From Pollenia angustigena (Eukaryota; Arthropoda; Insecta; Diptera; Polleniidae), in contig OV884059.1 of NCBI GenBank assembly GCA_930367215.1, positions 154,130,511 through 154,194,510 on the forward strand: a DNA stretch of 64,000 bases, written 5' to 3'. The translations under genes and the position numbers were made by a program. This document shows positions 42,934 through 54,629 of the stretch, piece by piece; position 1 is the first letter of the stretch, and every line of letters begins with the position of its first letter. The notes under the pieces are model-generated. The model ran no database searches, was not told the DNA's origin, and worked only from the letters and a program-made list of their open reading frames with translations.

Positions 42934-45452
42934 ACAGGTAAACATAATTTATGTTTTTAAAAAAAACATCATTAAAAATCTCTGTTTTTGATCATTGAAC
43001 ACTTTAAATTTTTATGTTTTAATTCGTTGTTTGCTTTAAAAAAAGTTAAAATATTTTCGTTGTTTAATTTAAAAGAAAAAGTCTAATACAAATTTGTTTT
43101 TCTTTTTCTAGTTAAAAACAAGTTATTTAAAATAAACAAAAATTAAAGTAATTACTTTTAAATAATACAAAACATTAAACAAAATTAACAATATGTAAAA
43201 AAAAAATTTTAAAATTAGTAATTGTTTATTGTACTTTTAAATAGTTTCGCGTTTTTTATGATTCTTCAACTTAAATTTTAAAATTATAAAACAAAAATAA
43301 CAAATGTTAAAAAAAATAGAAAAAGAAAATAAAAATATGGGTAATAAAATTAGAAAAAAATAAAGACTCTTAATGGTGTGTGAGCGGTGTTTATGTACAT
43401 TGAAAAAATTATAATTATATTTATGGTTTGCAAATTAATTTGTTTATGCTTAATTAACAACAAACAAATCTTAAAGCTTTTAGTAAGCCGTAGAGCTATG
43501 GGAGATTTTGTTTAAAAATTGCTTTCTAATTGAATGATCTACACATGACTTCGAGGAAATTGTTTACTTGTTGTTTTTTCTAAAGAATTTCAAATTTCGT
43601 TATCGATTAGTTTAGTTATTTTGTATGTTTTATACGTTTTTTAGGAAATCTATTAAATTGAAAGGAAATAAAAAGAGAAAGTGCTTATAAATAGATTGTA
43701 ATTATAAATATAGACATCCAGCTGATATTGTTTTTCTAAACCTTATACAGTTTCAAGTTCGAAAAATTGCATATCTCTTTTATCCCAAATCTTCTTATCT
43801 ATTTACAAGATGTGTTAAGGGAACTGTTTGAGATTATTCTTAAACTTGATCTCTAACATTTTATATAAAAATAACAGAAATTAGTTTATTGTGGTCTACT
43901 GAAGCTTAAACAATGTTTCGATTGATTTAATAATTTTTAAGCTAAACAAAATATATCCCTTTAACTCTAAAGCTTATTTTAATCTAAATTATAAATAATT
44001 TATTTTTTTTTTTTCAAAATTAGAGGTTATTTAAAAATTTAAACCCAACAAATTTGTGTAGTATAGTTTAAAGAAAGAAAAAAAAAAAAACTAAAACCAG
44101 TTTGAACCAAAAAAAAAACTCCTGCATTTTATAGTCCTAATATTTTTTTGTTAATTTTCTGAGGATTTTTTTGATGATTTTGATGATCTTCTTAGATATC
44201 ACAAAACTCTTTTTAGGTGATCCACATTAAGTGAAACCATTTTTTTAAATAAATTAATTAAACAAAAGAATTCAAGTCAGTCAGCCAACCAGACACAAAA
44301 TGAATATCAAACACATTATAATAAAAATTAAAAACAGTAAAAAATATAGCAGAATGTTTAAATAAAAAATTGAAATTGAGTCAGAATGAAAAAAAAAATA
44401 AATTAATGAAAAAAAAGTAATGAAGCCTTATAAAAGAAAGAAAACGTAGAAACATGTTTTTTCCTTATTATTTTGGTTTAGGTTGCAGTTTGTTTATATC
44501 AAAAACATTAACAACAACAAAGCGCCATTTGTTGGCGTTGATGATTTGTGATTTTTGCGGTTTTGTTGGCGTATGGGACATATGGTTTGTGGAATTGGAG
44601 ATGATGAGTTTGAATTTTTGTGCGAGTGTCGTCTTGTTGTCGTTATTTTATTAAAATCAAATCACATCACAACTCAACAGTAAGAGAATTGATTTTAAAT
44701 GTTGATGGCAGAGAAATATTGAATTCCTTAATGCAACCAACCAAATTTTGTTTACTTTAGTTTGTTCTTTGGAATGGCTGGTGGATTGACTCCTCTAAAG
44801 TTTTTGTTTGGAAAACTAGCAGCTGCCTTATAATAATGTACATAGAGTTATTTTATAGCTACATTAAAATTTAAAAATGTTTAATTATTTTACATTAAAT
44901 CACATACATACATATATACAAAAACACTTTCACACACACATACACATTAATCTATATTAATATTATATAAGTGTGTGTTTAAGTGTAGTTTTTTCCTTAA
45001 GAATTATAATATTTTTTTAGTCGAATACTGTTTGCAAGTATTTTTTTGTAATAATTGTTTAAATAACTTAATAATCCAGTTCATAATAGTCAGCATCATT
45101 TCATCATCATTATTATCATGATCTTAAGGAGAACCCAAATGTTATGTTGAAGATGCTGATGATTATCAGTTTTTTGTTGTTTGCAGTTGTCATTGAGATT
45201 ATTATCATTTTACATTCTTTTATTTAAAGCAGTCTTAATGAAAAATACTTTTGTAATGCGTTTTTTGCCATTGTCTGCGAATTTTACATCATTTATTATT
45301 TTTTTTTTATTTAGTTGCCTGTGGAAATAAAGAGGAAAAACATTAATAAAATGAAAAATTAATATTAACAAGAATGTATGTATAAAAAACTATTTAAGAA
45401 AACATTTCTTAAGATGAAAATTACGATTTTAAAATCATGAGAAACTAAAAAC

Positions 45453-46609
45453 CAGGGACCGAAAATAACAGTTATATTGGAATTTTAAAACAAAAAAAGC
45501 ATATAGAAATAAATGTTGAAAAACTGATTCAAGTATACCATATTGTTCCTTATGCACTTGTCAATGATAAAATATATTGATTTTTATAATTTTGATTTTT
45601 ATATTTTCGATCAAACTTAACAGTTATTTTTTGATTTTTATGTTTTTGAACAAAAATAACTGTTATTTTATGATTTTTATTTTTTCGATCAAAAATAACA
45701 GTAATTTTTTGATTTTTATTTTTTTGAACAAAAATAACTGTAATTTTTTGATTTTTATTTTTTTGAGCAAAAGTAAAAGTAAAAGTAACCTTCACAAGGA
45801 AATAATTCCCAGTTTCTAATTGTTAAAATAGTTGAGTTAAATACATTCAATTTATAAAGTAACACTATCCAGTGAGACACAAAGAATGCTGACGAAGGCC
45901 GTAGCGGGCCAGAAAATGCATTACATTCTGCTGGTGTCTAATAATTGTAAATTTTTCTGTACATTCAATATACTTCATTGCTTTCCAAAGGAAGGCTAAG
46001 GTAAAATGTAAAAAGAAAATACAATATAATAGTCTGATAGTGTATAAAGTCATTTCTGAAAAATTAAAAGAATAGAACTATTACAAAAAAGCTTTATAAA
46101 ATACAGACCTGAAATTTAACTCATAGAATAAATTCGAAAAATGAAAAAATGTTTAATAAAATATAAAGTAACCTTCACAAGGAAATAATTCCAAGTTTCT
46201 AATTGTAAAAGTTATTCTCTAAATAAATGCACGTGATTTAATAATTTAGATGACTTTAAATTTTTATTTTAGTGTGTAATTATCATAGGAATTCCTTATG
46301 CACATTAAAATAATTATTAAAGTCATCTAAATTATTAAAATACGAACATTTATTTAGAGAATAACTTTTATTTTTGCTCGAAAAATTAAAAATCAAAAAA
46401 TGACAGTTATTCCTGTTCAAAAAAATAAAAATCAAAAAATAACTGTTATTTTTGATCGAAAAAATAAAAATCAAAAAATAACTGTTATTTTTGTTCAAAA
46501 AAATAAAAATCAAAAAATAACTGTTATTTTTGTTCAAAAAAATAAAAATCAAAAAATAAATGTTTTCATCTGACTTTTATGAAAAAAGGCATAACTGTTA
46601 CTGTCCCTG
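45453..46609. mobile_element. hAT element with inverted minisatellites, perfect 8-bp TSD
   Basis: The ends CAGGGACCGAAAATAACAG and GTTACTGTCCCTG are flanked by CTAAAAAC duplications at 45445-45452 and 46610-46617. Each half has an array of roughly 35-bp units (TGATTTTTATTTTTT, then CGATCAAAAATAACAG or GAACAAAAATAACTG), inverted relative to each other (45577-45790 and 46370-46560). A direct repeat, AAAGTAACCTTCACAAGG, occurs at 45782 and 46165. The long open frames are repeat artefacts. Confidence 0.9.
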
Positions 46610-46841
46610 CTAAAAACAAAAGGGGCTTAGACTAGAGTTGTCAACTATGTATTTGATATATTAAAAAATCTGAGTTGTAAAAGCCGCATTTTTTACGAAA
46701 CCGGGTTTCGGCTCATTTTATTAAAAAATCGGGTTTTACGGTTTTTTTAACAATTTTTTTCAACAAGAAAAGAACAAAGAATAAACTATTTTTATTTCAG
46801 AAGTTAAACTATTAATAATACATTTTTAACATACATATCGT

Positions 46842-47180
46842 CACCTAAAATGCAAAAGAGCGTAACAACACTTTTTATTTTTTATTTTTACAGAAGCAAA
46901 CAACTTTAAAAGATCAATAACAATTTAATAGTTTCTTTAATAAAGTCACCATTTTTGATCGCAGGGACCTAAAATTTTTTGTGAACATGTCGAGCCCTAG
47001 CCGCGATAATAACGTAATCGACATCAGTAAAATAAAATAACGCTCTCCTGTAAAGTTTGACTTTTGGCGCTTGCGTTATTTTCGCGGTTAGGGCTCGATT
47101 TAGTTCAGTAAAACGAACTAAAATCAATCAAAAACTATTTTGAATTGTTTGTTGTTACGCCCATTTACATTTTAGGTGAC
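46842..47180. mobile_element. TIR element family R, host of a family K copy
   Basis: CACCTAAAATGCAAAAGAGC and GTAACAACA are mirrored at 47151-47180. CACCTAAAA-like sequence also occurs alone near 35312. It is interrupted by the element at 46990-47098. Confidence 0.6.
46990..47098. mobile_element. TIR element family K copy 2 (nested in R)
   Basis: TCGAGCCCTAGCCGCGATAA and TAACGTAA are mirrored at the right end, around a centre of about 50 bp. It is the shortest and best-paired copy of the family. Confidence 0.75.
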
Positions 47181-47189
47181 CATACGTTT

Positions 47190-47877
47190 ATTAGGGTGCT
47201 TCGCAAAAAAAGTTTCTTTGCCACCATCTCGAAAGTTTCTAGAACGCATAAAAAGCTCTCCCTCCTCAACGACTTGTAGTTAGTTGTTAGTATTCAAAGT
47301 CTAACAACTTTTTACCCAGAATGAAGATAAATCGAAATAATTTTAGTTTTTCCACTATTTTTCTTAACAAAAAATAATTAAATATTTGGCATATATTAAT
47401 TACATAGAGTGTTTTTAGTATTCTCTCTTTAACTAACGATGAATTTTATATGCGTCAGGGATCATACAAAAACTTCCTGTGAACTATTCTTAGAAAATTG
47501 AAATTTTCCTTTTAAAATACACTCGAAAAATAAAAATGTTAAATATTAGAAAAAAAAGTAACTTAAAATGATTTATCACTTTCCGCCCCTCTATCTGTTT
47601 TTTTTTTTAAAGCAAATATATTCGTTAGATATTGAACATTTTTCAGGCGGCTAATTCTGACAGTCGTGATCGAATACTTTTTCGATTCGAAAGAAATTTC
47701 ATTTCTACTTCATTCAGTCGATACTGAACGTATCAAACTAATTTTTTCAGTGTTTTGAAAATTAAAATTATTGCTTTACAAAACTGAAAAAATAATAATA
47801 AGACAATTTTATAGATCCTGAGAGTGATAATTTTCCACTGGAATATATGGAAGAAGTGAATTGACTGAATAGTAATA
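47190..47877. other. AT-rich intergenic stretch, nothing recognised
   Basis: No repeat boundary or coding segment was supported. Confidence 0.5.
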
Positions 47878-48262
47878 CAGGTAACCCTCCTACAACACGG
47901 TAGATAGGTTCCTGGAAAACGCCGTGTTGTAGAAAACGTGTTATATGAGGCTAGGAGACAGTGTAAAATATAAGTTTTTTTAATTAAATATTTTCTTTAA
48001 ATTCATTGTTTTTATTAGAAATATGTATGTACATACATATTGCTGAATCACTGAAATCTAACTAAATCGTAACAGAGATGCAAAAACTAGAACTTTTGTA
48101 CTATTTTGGTACAATTATAACAACTCAATCATGATAAAGTTTCAATTCCATTTTATCGTGTTAGAATGAAACCGTGTTGTAGATGAGGAGATTTCCGCAA
48201 ATTATTTTTCGTGTAAGATCGAAATCGTTTTGTAGGGAGCCGTCTTGTAGGAGGGTTACCTG
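47878..48262. mobile_element. pogo/Tigger-like non-autonomous element (TA target)
   Basis: TA flanks both sides; the ends CAGGTAACCCTCCTACAACA and its near-complement are inverted. ACACGGT...CCGTGTTGTAGA words repeat subterminally. The 385-bp element is non-coding. Confidence 0.8.
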
Positions 48263-48269
48263 TAGTTTG

Positions 48270-48896
48270 AAAAAAAAAAATAATTAGCTTTTGGGCGGTA
48301 AAACATGGGTTAACTACAACTGTAGTCAACGAATTAATGGAAAATGAAATAAAAGTTCCGAAAATCGTAAGGACGTTAAAAGGTACACCAAAAGAGTTAT
48401 AAGCCAAACTAATGGGAGACGGAGCATATGTTCACTATCATGTAAAAGTCTTTAAGGACGCATTAACGGATTTTTTCTAAAAAATAATTATTACCTTGAT
48501 TTTAATATGGTTTTGCCATTGTGCAAAAGTTCTAATATTCAAGTGTGGCGAAGTCTGGGTAGTGTTTTCAACAATTTAGTATAAAGCACAAGCAAACAAG
48601 TGCAAAAACAACAAAAATCATACAGGTCTAAATTTTTGTCGAGTGATAGATATTAGTATCAAGTATTGATTCTTGTATGTAATGCCCAACCAGTTTTTTT
48701 TATATTTGGCACTTGTACCCCTTTGCTTTTAAGCCCCACAATTATAACAAGTGCTTTTTATGGCATGCTCTTACAGCAATCAAGTTCGAAATTCCCCAAA
48801 GCTGACGATGCAGGTATGAATGAAGTATTACAGCCGCACTTTGTACAAGCTGGTGACCGACTATGAAAGGGAACCAATAAGGGTGACAAAACCTAA
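48270..48896 (+). other. Intergenic stretch with an exon-like segment
   Basis: An acceptor-like CTCTTACAG ends near 48776, followed by 37 bp (starting CAATCAAGTTCGAAATTCCC) and a donor-like GATGCAG|GTATGA. The segment is too short to identify and no partner exon was seen. Confidence 0.2.
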
Positions 48897-49157
48897 TCAT
48901 ATATATTATTTCTAAAGCACTTTTTTTTGTCGGTTGAAAATATCTCCCATACCACCGCATCAAATTTAATGAATGATATCTCATTTTAAAGCTTATTTCT
49001 AACACTAATGACGAAAAATAATTAGAAATTGAAAAATTAATATTTTCATTGATAAAAATTATATTTTAAAAAGTTACTAAAATGTCTATTAATTATTTTC
49101 ATTTTATGTTACAAAAATGACAACTAACGGTGCGAAATATTCGCACGGGTCATCTAG
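48897..49157 (+). mobile_element. Short non-autonomous Helitron, copy 2
   Basis: TC start after A, CTAG end before T, and the same GTGCGAA-TA-TTCGCAC hairpin as the copy at 22608-22884. Apart from small indels (a missing GTATTGA-like stretch, a few changed bases) the copies agree along their length. Confidence 0.88.
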
Positions 49158-49185
49158 TAGGTATATAATAAAGATATTTAAATAT

Positions 49186-50363
49186 ATGGGGGATTTCATG
49201 TCAAGTGACCCAATTTTTAAATCGATGTCTTCCGATTTGGGTGAAATTAGCACCAAGCTTAGTCCTATTAAATAGTAGTATAGACACAAATTTTCAATAA
49301 GATCGGTCAAAAAGTTTCTGAGTTAGAGGGGACCAAAGCTTGGCATTTTGTCCATACAGGTGTTGTTTCTCATCCATGTAACTTATTACCTATTGGTGTT
49401 AGACAAATTTGTCCCAAGTAGCTTAGATAGCTATTTGATCAATCTTTTTTAAAAAAATCTTTTTTTTTTTTAATTTTTTAAAATTATTTTTTTTTAATTT
49501 AAAACTTTTTTTTTATTTTGTTTTTAGCGGGAATGTTTTTTTTTTTTTTTTTTGCTCAAAAGAAAGCTTATGTCTTTTCCTTTAAGGTAGTTTTGGTCGC
49601 TTTTTGGGATACGAGTGGCTTATGTATAAAAAAAATAATTTTCAATTTTTAACATAAGCAGTGCTCTTTCTCTCAGCTATGTAACTTATTACCTATTGGA
49701 GTTAGCAAAATTTGTCCCAAGTAGTTTCGATAACTATTTGATCAATCTTTTTAAAAAAAAAATTTTTGTTTTTTTTTTAAATTTTATACGGAACGTTTTT
49801 TTTTTTGCTCAAAAGAAAGCTTATGTCTTTTCCTTTAAGGTAGTTTTGGTCGCTTTTTGGGATACGAGTGGCTTATGTATAAAAAAAAATAATTTCTAAC
49901 TCAAGGCGAGGGTTTTTAAATTTATAGCATATGCAGCACTATTTTGAATTTTTTCCTAAAAGACCAGAACTTCCTTAAAGGAAAATACATAAGCTTTCTT
50001 TTGAGCAAAAAAAAAACATTTCCGCTAAAAAAAAAAAAGATTTAAATTTAAAAAAAAAAATTAAAAAATTTTTTTTAAAAAAACAAAAATATTTTATTTA
50101 AAAAGATTGATCAAATAGCTATCTAAGCTACTTGGGACAAATTTGTCTAACACCAATAGGTAATAAGTTACATGGATGAGAAACAACACCTGTATGGACA
50201 AAATGCCAAACTTTGGCCCCCTCTAACTCAGAAACTTTTTGACCGATCTTGTTGAAAATTTGTGTCTAAGCTACTATTTAATAGGACTAAGCTTGGTGCT
50301 AATTTCACCCAAATCGGAAGACATCGATTTAAAAATTGGGTAACTTGACATGAAACCCCCCAT
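49186..50363. mobile_element. Long-TIR element (about 280-bp arms)
   Basis: The arms start ATATGGGGGATTTCATGTCA and stay paired through TTGATCAATC, about 280 bp. The left and right internal parts carry AAAGAAAGCTTATGTCTTTT segments in both orientations, with a partial internal duplication at 49675-49890 (TAACTTATTACCTATTGG). Arms of this length recall Mutator-like elements, but the flanks show no clear 9-bp TSD. No transposase. Confidence 0.75.
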
Positions 50364-50446
50364 ATGTATAATTATAAAACTAATTTAATTTTTTTTTATA
50401 GTTTTGATCTTAACATGGATTTTTTTTATTATTATTAAAGAACATA

Positions 50447-50678
50447 TCGAGCCCTTATAGCAAAAATAATGTAACCAACAAAACTAAAATTTTACAGAAG
50501 AATTTTTTTAATATTTTTGCTTCAAGTCTAGGGTTTTGTTTGAAATTGCTTTTGCTCTTATTTCGTAACGGTACTTCCCAGAGATATGAGATTTTAAGAG
50601 ATGATCCATATGATCAAAAATCAAAAAACAAAAATTTTAAATGGTGTTGGTAACATCGTTTTTGATATTAGGGCTCGA
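50447..50678. mobile_element. TIR element family K copy 3, diverged
   Basis: TATCGAGCCCTTATAGC at the left and ATTAGGGCTCGATA at the right keep the family's terminus. The inner arms have diverged. Confidence 0.6.
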
Positions 50679-50679
50679 T

Positions 50680-51930
50680 ATAACAAAAAAAAAATGATTA
50701 TTATTTTGTACCTCACTGTTAGTCATTTTAGAACTAATTAAAGATATTTTTGGAGATTGTTTCAAGACTCTTACATGATTTTTGGAGCATCTTAGAAGAC
50801 TTAAGGCCTTTATTTAAGGCTCGTTTAAAGTAGTAATAAAATAGCCTTACACAATAGTATACTTTCTTCTCTGCTGTAGTTAAATGCTTTTCAATTACTT
50901 GCTTGGTTTGCAAAAAAAGATTATACATATACTTTTTTTAATTGCTGATTGAAATACAAGAAATTACGAAAATTACGAAATATCTGAAAAATGGATTACA
51001 TACCGTTTACTTCACTGTCGCAAAAAAAAGAACAGCTTAAAAAGGAAAAACATAACATCATGTAACAAGAAAAAACAAAAAAGTCGAAAGGCACAAAATT
51101 GATGAGATAGACATCCATAATATGGTTGATAATGTGCCGTGTTGTTTAATTTGAACAAATTAAGGTTCAGTTTGACCATATAATGGTTAATTTTTAACAT
51201 CTAATGTATTGTTTAACCTACCATATTATTTTCGATCATATTATGGTTAATTTTGACCTGCTTACTTCACCTACTTTATACCTTCTTAGCTATCTCTAAT
51301 TAAGGCGTCACAATGGACCATATTGGTCTCTGGGTGAAGGTGTGAAGGAAACTTCACCCCGGCCTTTCTACCTACCTACCTACCTACCTACCTTGACCAT
51401 ATGATGGTTAAATTAAAACATCTAATGTATTGTTAAGCCTTACTACGGCCATATTTAGGACAACCAAAAGAAACAAATGCTTATTTTTTGGTTTACAAGA
51501 TAGAATGTTTTTGATTGAAAACAAATTCCGATCATGAAAAAACTAAAAAAAAAAAAAAAAAATAGCTATATTTGTTAGGGCTTTTTTGCTTATTTTGGAA
51601 ATATCGGCTTTTTGCCATTTTAAGATAATTTTTTATTTTTTCCAACAAAAAAAAATTATTTAATAAATGCAACTTTTTTTATAAATGCAAAAAAAAAATC
51701 AACCCTTTTTGTGCTGTAACAACTCTTTATTATAATCTGCACGCAAAGAAAAAACATGGTTGTGGTAAACATATTCTGAGAGCAACATATTATGATAAGA
51801 TTCATGATTGTAGTCACCAAATTACGATTATTATTGAATCATATTATGACTAAATATATTCGTAATATTACATCATAATACATATTTTTTCCTTAATCAT
51901 ATTCTTAACCTGTTAATCATCATAAGTAAA
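50680..51930. other. AT-rich stretch with ATAATATGG words and a (TACC)n tail
   Basis: Words such as ACCATATAATGGTTAA recur at 51115-51250 and 51395-51420. A segment near 51310-51392 (ACAATGGACC, GGTCTCTGGGTGAAGG, CACCCCGGCC) ends in six TACC units, as the 3' ends of some SINEs or non-LTR elements do. No coding content. Confidence 0.35.
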
Positions 51931-51935
51931 GAAGT

Positions 51936-52095
51936 GATCATATTATTGTCATGGTAATCAGAATAAGTTAAGTAGTAATCATATTATTGACATAGTAATC
52001 ATAATAAGTTAAGTAGTCATCATATTATTGGCATGGTAATCATAATAAGATAAGAAGTAATCATATTCTTGTCATGATAATCATAAAAAGTAGGG
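51936..52095. repeat. 41-bp tandem repeat, four units
   Basis: The word TCATATTATTG (last unit TCATATTCTTG) recurs at 51938, 51979, 52020 and 52061, exactly 41 bp apart. Units share GGTAATCATAATAAGTTAAG with a few changes. Confidence 0.85.
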
Positions 52096-52274
52096 ATGAG
52101 ATTTTCATGCACTAAAAAATAGAAAATATGCGCATAAAATAAGTATGCACTTAAAACTCCAAAATATGCGTTAAAAAAATAAAAAAATATGCACTGAAAT
52201 CTTGAACATTTCATTAAAAAGGCGTTTTTTTAATTTTTGTTTAAACAAACAAACAAAATAAAAATAAAAACTTA

Positions 52275-52407
52275 CAGCCTGTTCGTCGATTTCGAACGTT
52301 AACGTTCGCATAGAAAATTACATTTAAAACAAAAACAAATTTTCGAATTTTGTTTTGAATATAATTTTCTATGCGAACGTTAACGTTCGAAATCGACGAA
52401 CAGGCTA
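52275..52407. mobile_element. Palindromic MITE, family U copy 3, TTA TSD
   Basis: The ends CAGCCTGTTCGTCGATTTCG and the mirrored CGACGAACAGGCTA are flanked by TTA on both sides (52272-52274 and 52408-52410). The arms pair almost perfectly to a centre with AAAACAAAAACAAATTTTCG. Confidence 0.88.
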
Positions 52408-52555
52408 TTAGTTTAAATAACTAATTTAAATTTTTGTTTGCATAAACAAATAAATACTTTTTTATATTATCAAAAGTAAGCCTTTGTCTGTTCGGTCGCA
52501 AAAAATTTTTGTACGTGGCAAATGAGCTCATAACTCTAACGAAGTATGCTCCTAT

Positions 52556-54036
52556 TAGAGTTTTTTTCCCGGAGTTTTTCGATTCCCGGGAAAGCGGGAA
52601 ATTTTTTTGAATTTCCCGGGATCCCGCTCCATATAAATAATACACAGTAAATTAAATAAAAGAAATCCTTAAATACTACAAAATTAATGAAGATCAAAAT
52701 AGGAACTTGAATTATTATTACCTTACGGTTTTATATGTAAATTCCGTATTATTATTATTATGCTCTAGATACAAGATAAAAAATTAAGATAAACATAACA
52801 ATTTAATTCATAAAACAATAATAAAAACAAACACAAATTGAGGTACTCAAGATATGAGATCAAAAAGTTAATTCATAAAATAGATAAAATATTTTAAATA
52901 AATATATTAACATTTTTTAACGGCTTAGGAAATAACTTTCTGACACACTCAAAGCGCTTAGTAAGACGTCAAAAAGTATATTGATTATTTTATTTACTAA
53001 TTACCATGTTTCCGAAAAATTTCGTTCATTTTTTTACCGAGGTTGGATAAATAGTTAAAAGTGCACCGTTGTAGAAGGCTTTTGATTCACAATAAGAAGC
53101 ATTTTTTTTTATAAACAACGTCTATATCAGTCAAATGTATGTCAAGGTTCATGCAAAAAATAGCATCAACCTCTTACAAACCTTTTCATTTCATTAGGTC
53201 TATCTGTAATCTTTAGGACAATGTGTTTTTCAAATTGTATGTTGTAGTATCTTACACGAGCTTCCAAATTTTTTTTATTTCGGTTTCCCCGCACTTCAAG
53301 GGTATATAAACCAACACAAATTGAAAAAAATTTGTGTTTATCACCTAATAAACATATCGCTCCTTCATTGCAACATAGTCATATCTCAAAAAATCCAAAA
53401 TTTTAAGTTATTTAAGCAAAGTGTTCCTTCATGCCTTCTCGTATTTTATCTCAAACTGAACCGAAGTTTAGCAAAATATATCTTTAAATCGGTACATTTT
53501 GAAAACTTTAATCGCATTTTGCCAAGTTCATTTGTTTTTGTAGATATGACTATGTTGCAATAAAGACTTGTCCAAAATATATCTTTAAATCGGTACATTT
53601 TTAAAACTTTAATCGCATTTTGCCAAGTTCATTTGTTTTTGTAGATATGACTATGTTGCAATAAAGACTTGTCCATGGACAATTAAGCTTTACTACCTGC
53701 ATCTTATTTTGAATTAATGTTCTTTATTAACTTTTCACTTCACTAAATTTATTAATTATCAACTGTTGCACTGCCTATTCTGCTTTAAGTAGATTTATTG
53801 CATCAGGAGACATTGATTTACGTATGTACTCACTTCTTGTAATTGATCTAATCGACAACCCATCCACAGATGCTTATTTTAAGAGAATAGAAAACTAAAT
53901 TTCAAAGTATAAATAGCTATTTTCTTAAACTATGAGGAATTTTTTATTTCCCGGGATCCCGCATGAAAAATCCCGGGAAAGCGGGAAATATAATTATTGA
54001 AATTCCCGGGAAGGGAAATCCCGGGAAAAAACCCTA
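52556..54036. mobile_element. hAT element TAGAGTTTT...AAAACCCTA, perfect 8-bp TSD
   Basis: GCTCCTAT is duplicated at 52548-52555 and 54037-54044. The subtermini repeat CCCGGGA and AAAGCGGGAAAT in both orientations. A 101-bp tandem duplication (53472-53673, unit starting CAAAATATATCTTTAAATCG) lies inside. The open frame at 53321-53563 crosses that duplication and resembles nothing known. Confidence 0.9.
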
Positions 54037-54049
54037 GCTCCTATTCATT

Positions 54050-54590
54050 TGGAGAATATTAATTTTCTTTTTCAAATCCCACATTTGATTCCAGATCAAA
54101 AATAGTTAAAATTTTATTTATTTTTTGAAATCCTTAATTTTTTTGCAAAACATTTGGATTTTTTTTAATTGGTCGGGATATTCTTCCTTCCACATTCTTA
54201 ATTTTTCTGCATATCAGTTAATTTGACTTGAGTTGTCTTAAATGAACAATATTTCTCAATCTTAGTTATTGTTACACCAATATATCCGTAGTTGGGAAAT
54301 ACAACTTCTAATTGACTTTTAATGTTATTTAAATTTAATATTTATTCTACCTTTTTAATTGCATAAGCCCCGGTAGCAACAAGTAATAAAATAACATTTT
54401 TAAATTACTAAAAATTTTTTGAATAGTATTCTACAGCATCTAGCCAGGTTAATACTGACTGCGGTGGTAAGGGTTCCAAGGGATACATTTCATTAAAAAT
54501 TGCAACTCGTAAAGGAGCCTTTAAAAATATATTTTTCACGTATGAAACCAATAAATCAATACTATCGAATTGGCTTCTAATTTCCTCTAC
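54050..54590 (-). pseudogene. hAT transposase fragment, decayed
   Basis: The minus strand near 54590-54420 reads SIDLLVSYVKNIFLKAPLRV, then FNEMYPLEPLPPQSVLTWLD and AVEYYSKK. The FLKAP-R...F, LPPQ-VLT-W and A--YY pattern is characteristic of a subgroup of insect hAT transposases. Farther down (about 54230-54130) the frame AEKLRMWKEEYPDQLKKIQ follows after several stops and shifts. The N-terminal zinc finger and catalytic core are not present. It lies just outside the hAT element at 52556-54036 and need not belong to it. Confidence 0.5.
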
Positions 54591-54629
54591 ACCTCAGAAC
54601 CACCATAACAGCCATACACTCTCGAAAAT

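Larger units (their letters stand above)
37219..45317 (-). other. Repeat-poor AT-rich stretch, possible long 3' UTR
   Basis: Eight kilobases with few recognisable insertions (a half MITE at 38812, a decayed INE-1-like scrap near 39078-39330, small MITEs at 40224 and 42685), in contrast to the rest of the window. On the minus strand a strong splice acceptor, CTCTTTATTTCCACAG, ends at 45318, followed by GCAACTAAATAA. That fits a last exon with few codons and a long 3' UTR reading toward lower coordinates. No coding exon was found to support it. Confidence 0.25.

Noticed and set aside
44454..44654. Plus-strand 66-codon frame
   Set aside because: No homology signal, and a composition typical of chance in T-rich DNA.
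45577..45819. Long I/F/N-rich frames on both strands
   Set aside because: Direct product of AT-rich minisatellite units in a hAT element.
51368..51392. (TACC)n run as a functional element
   Set aside because: A plain microsatellite; at most the tail of an old retroelement.
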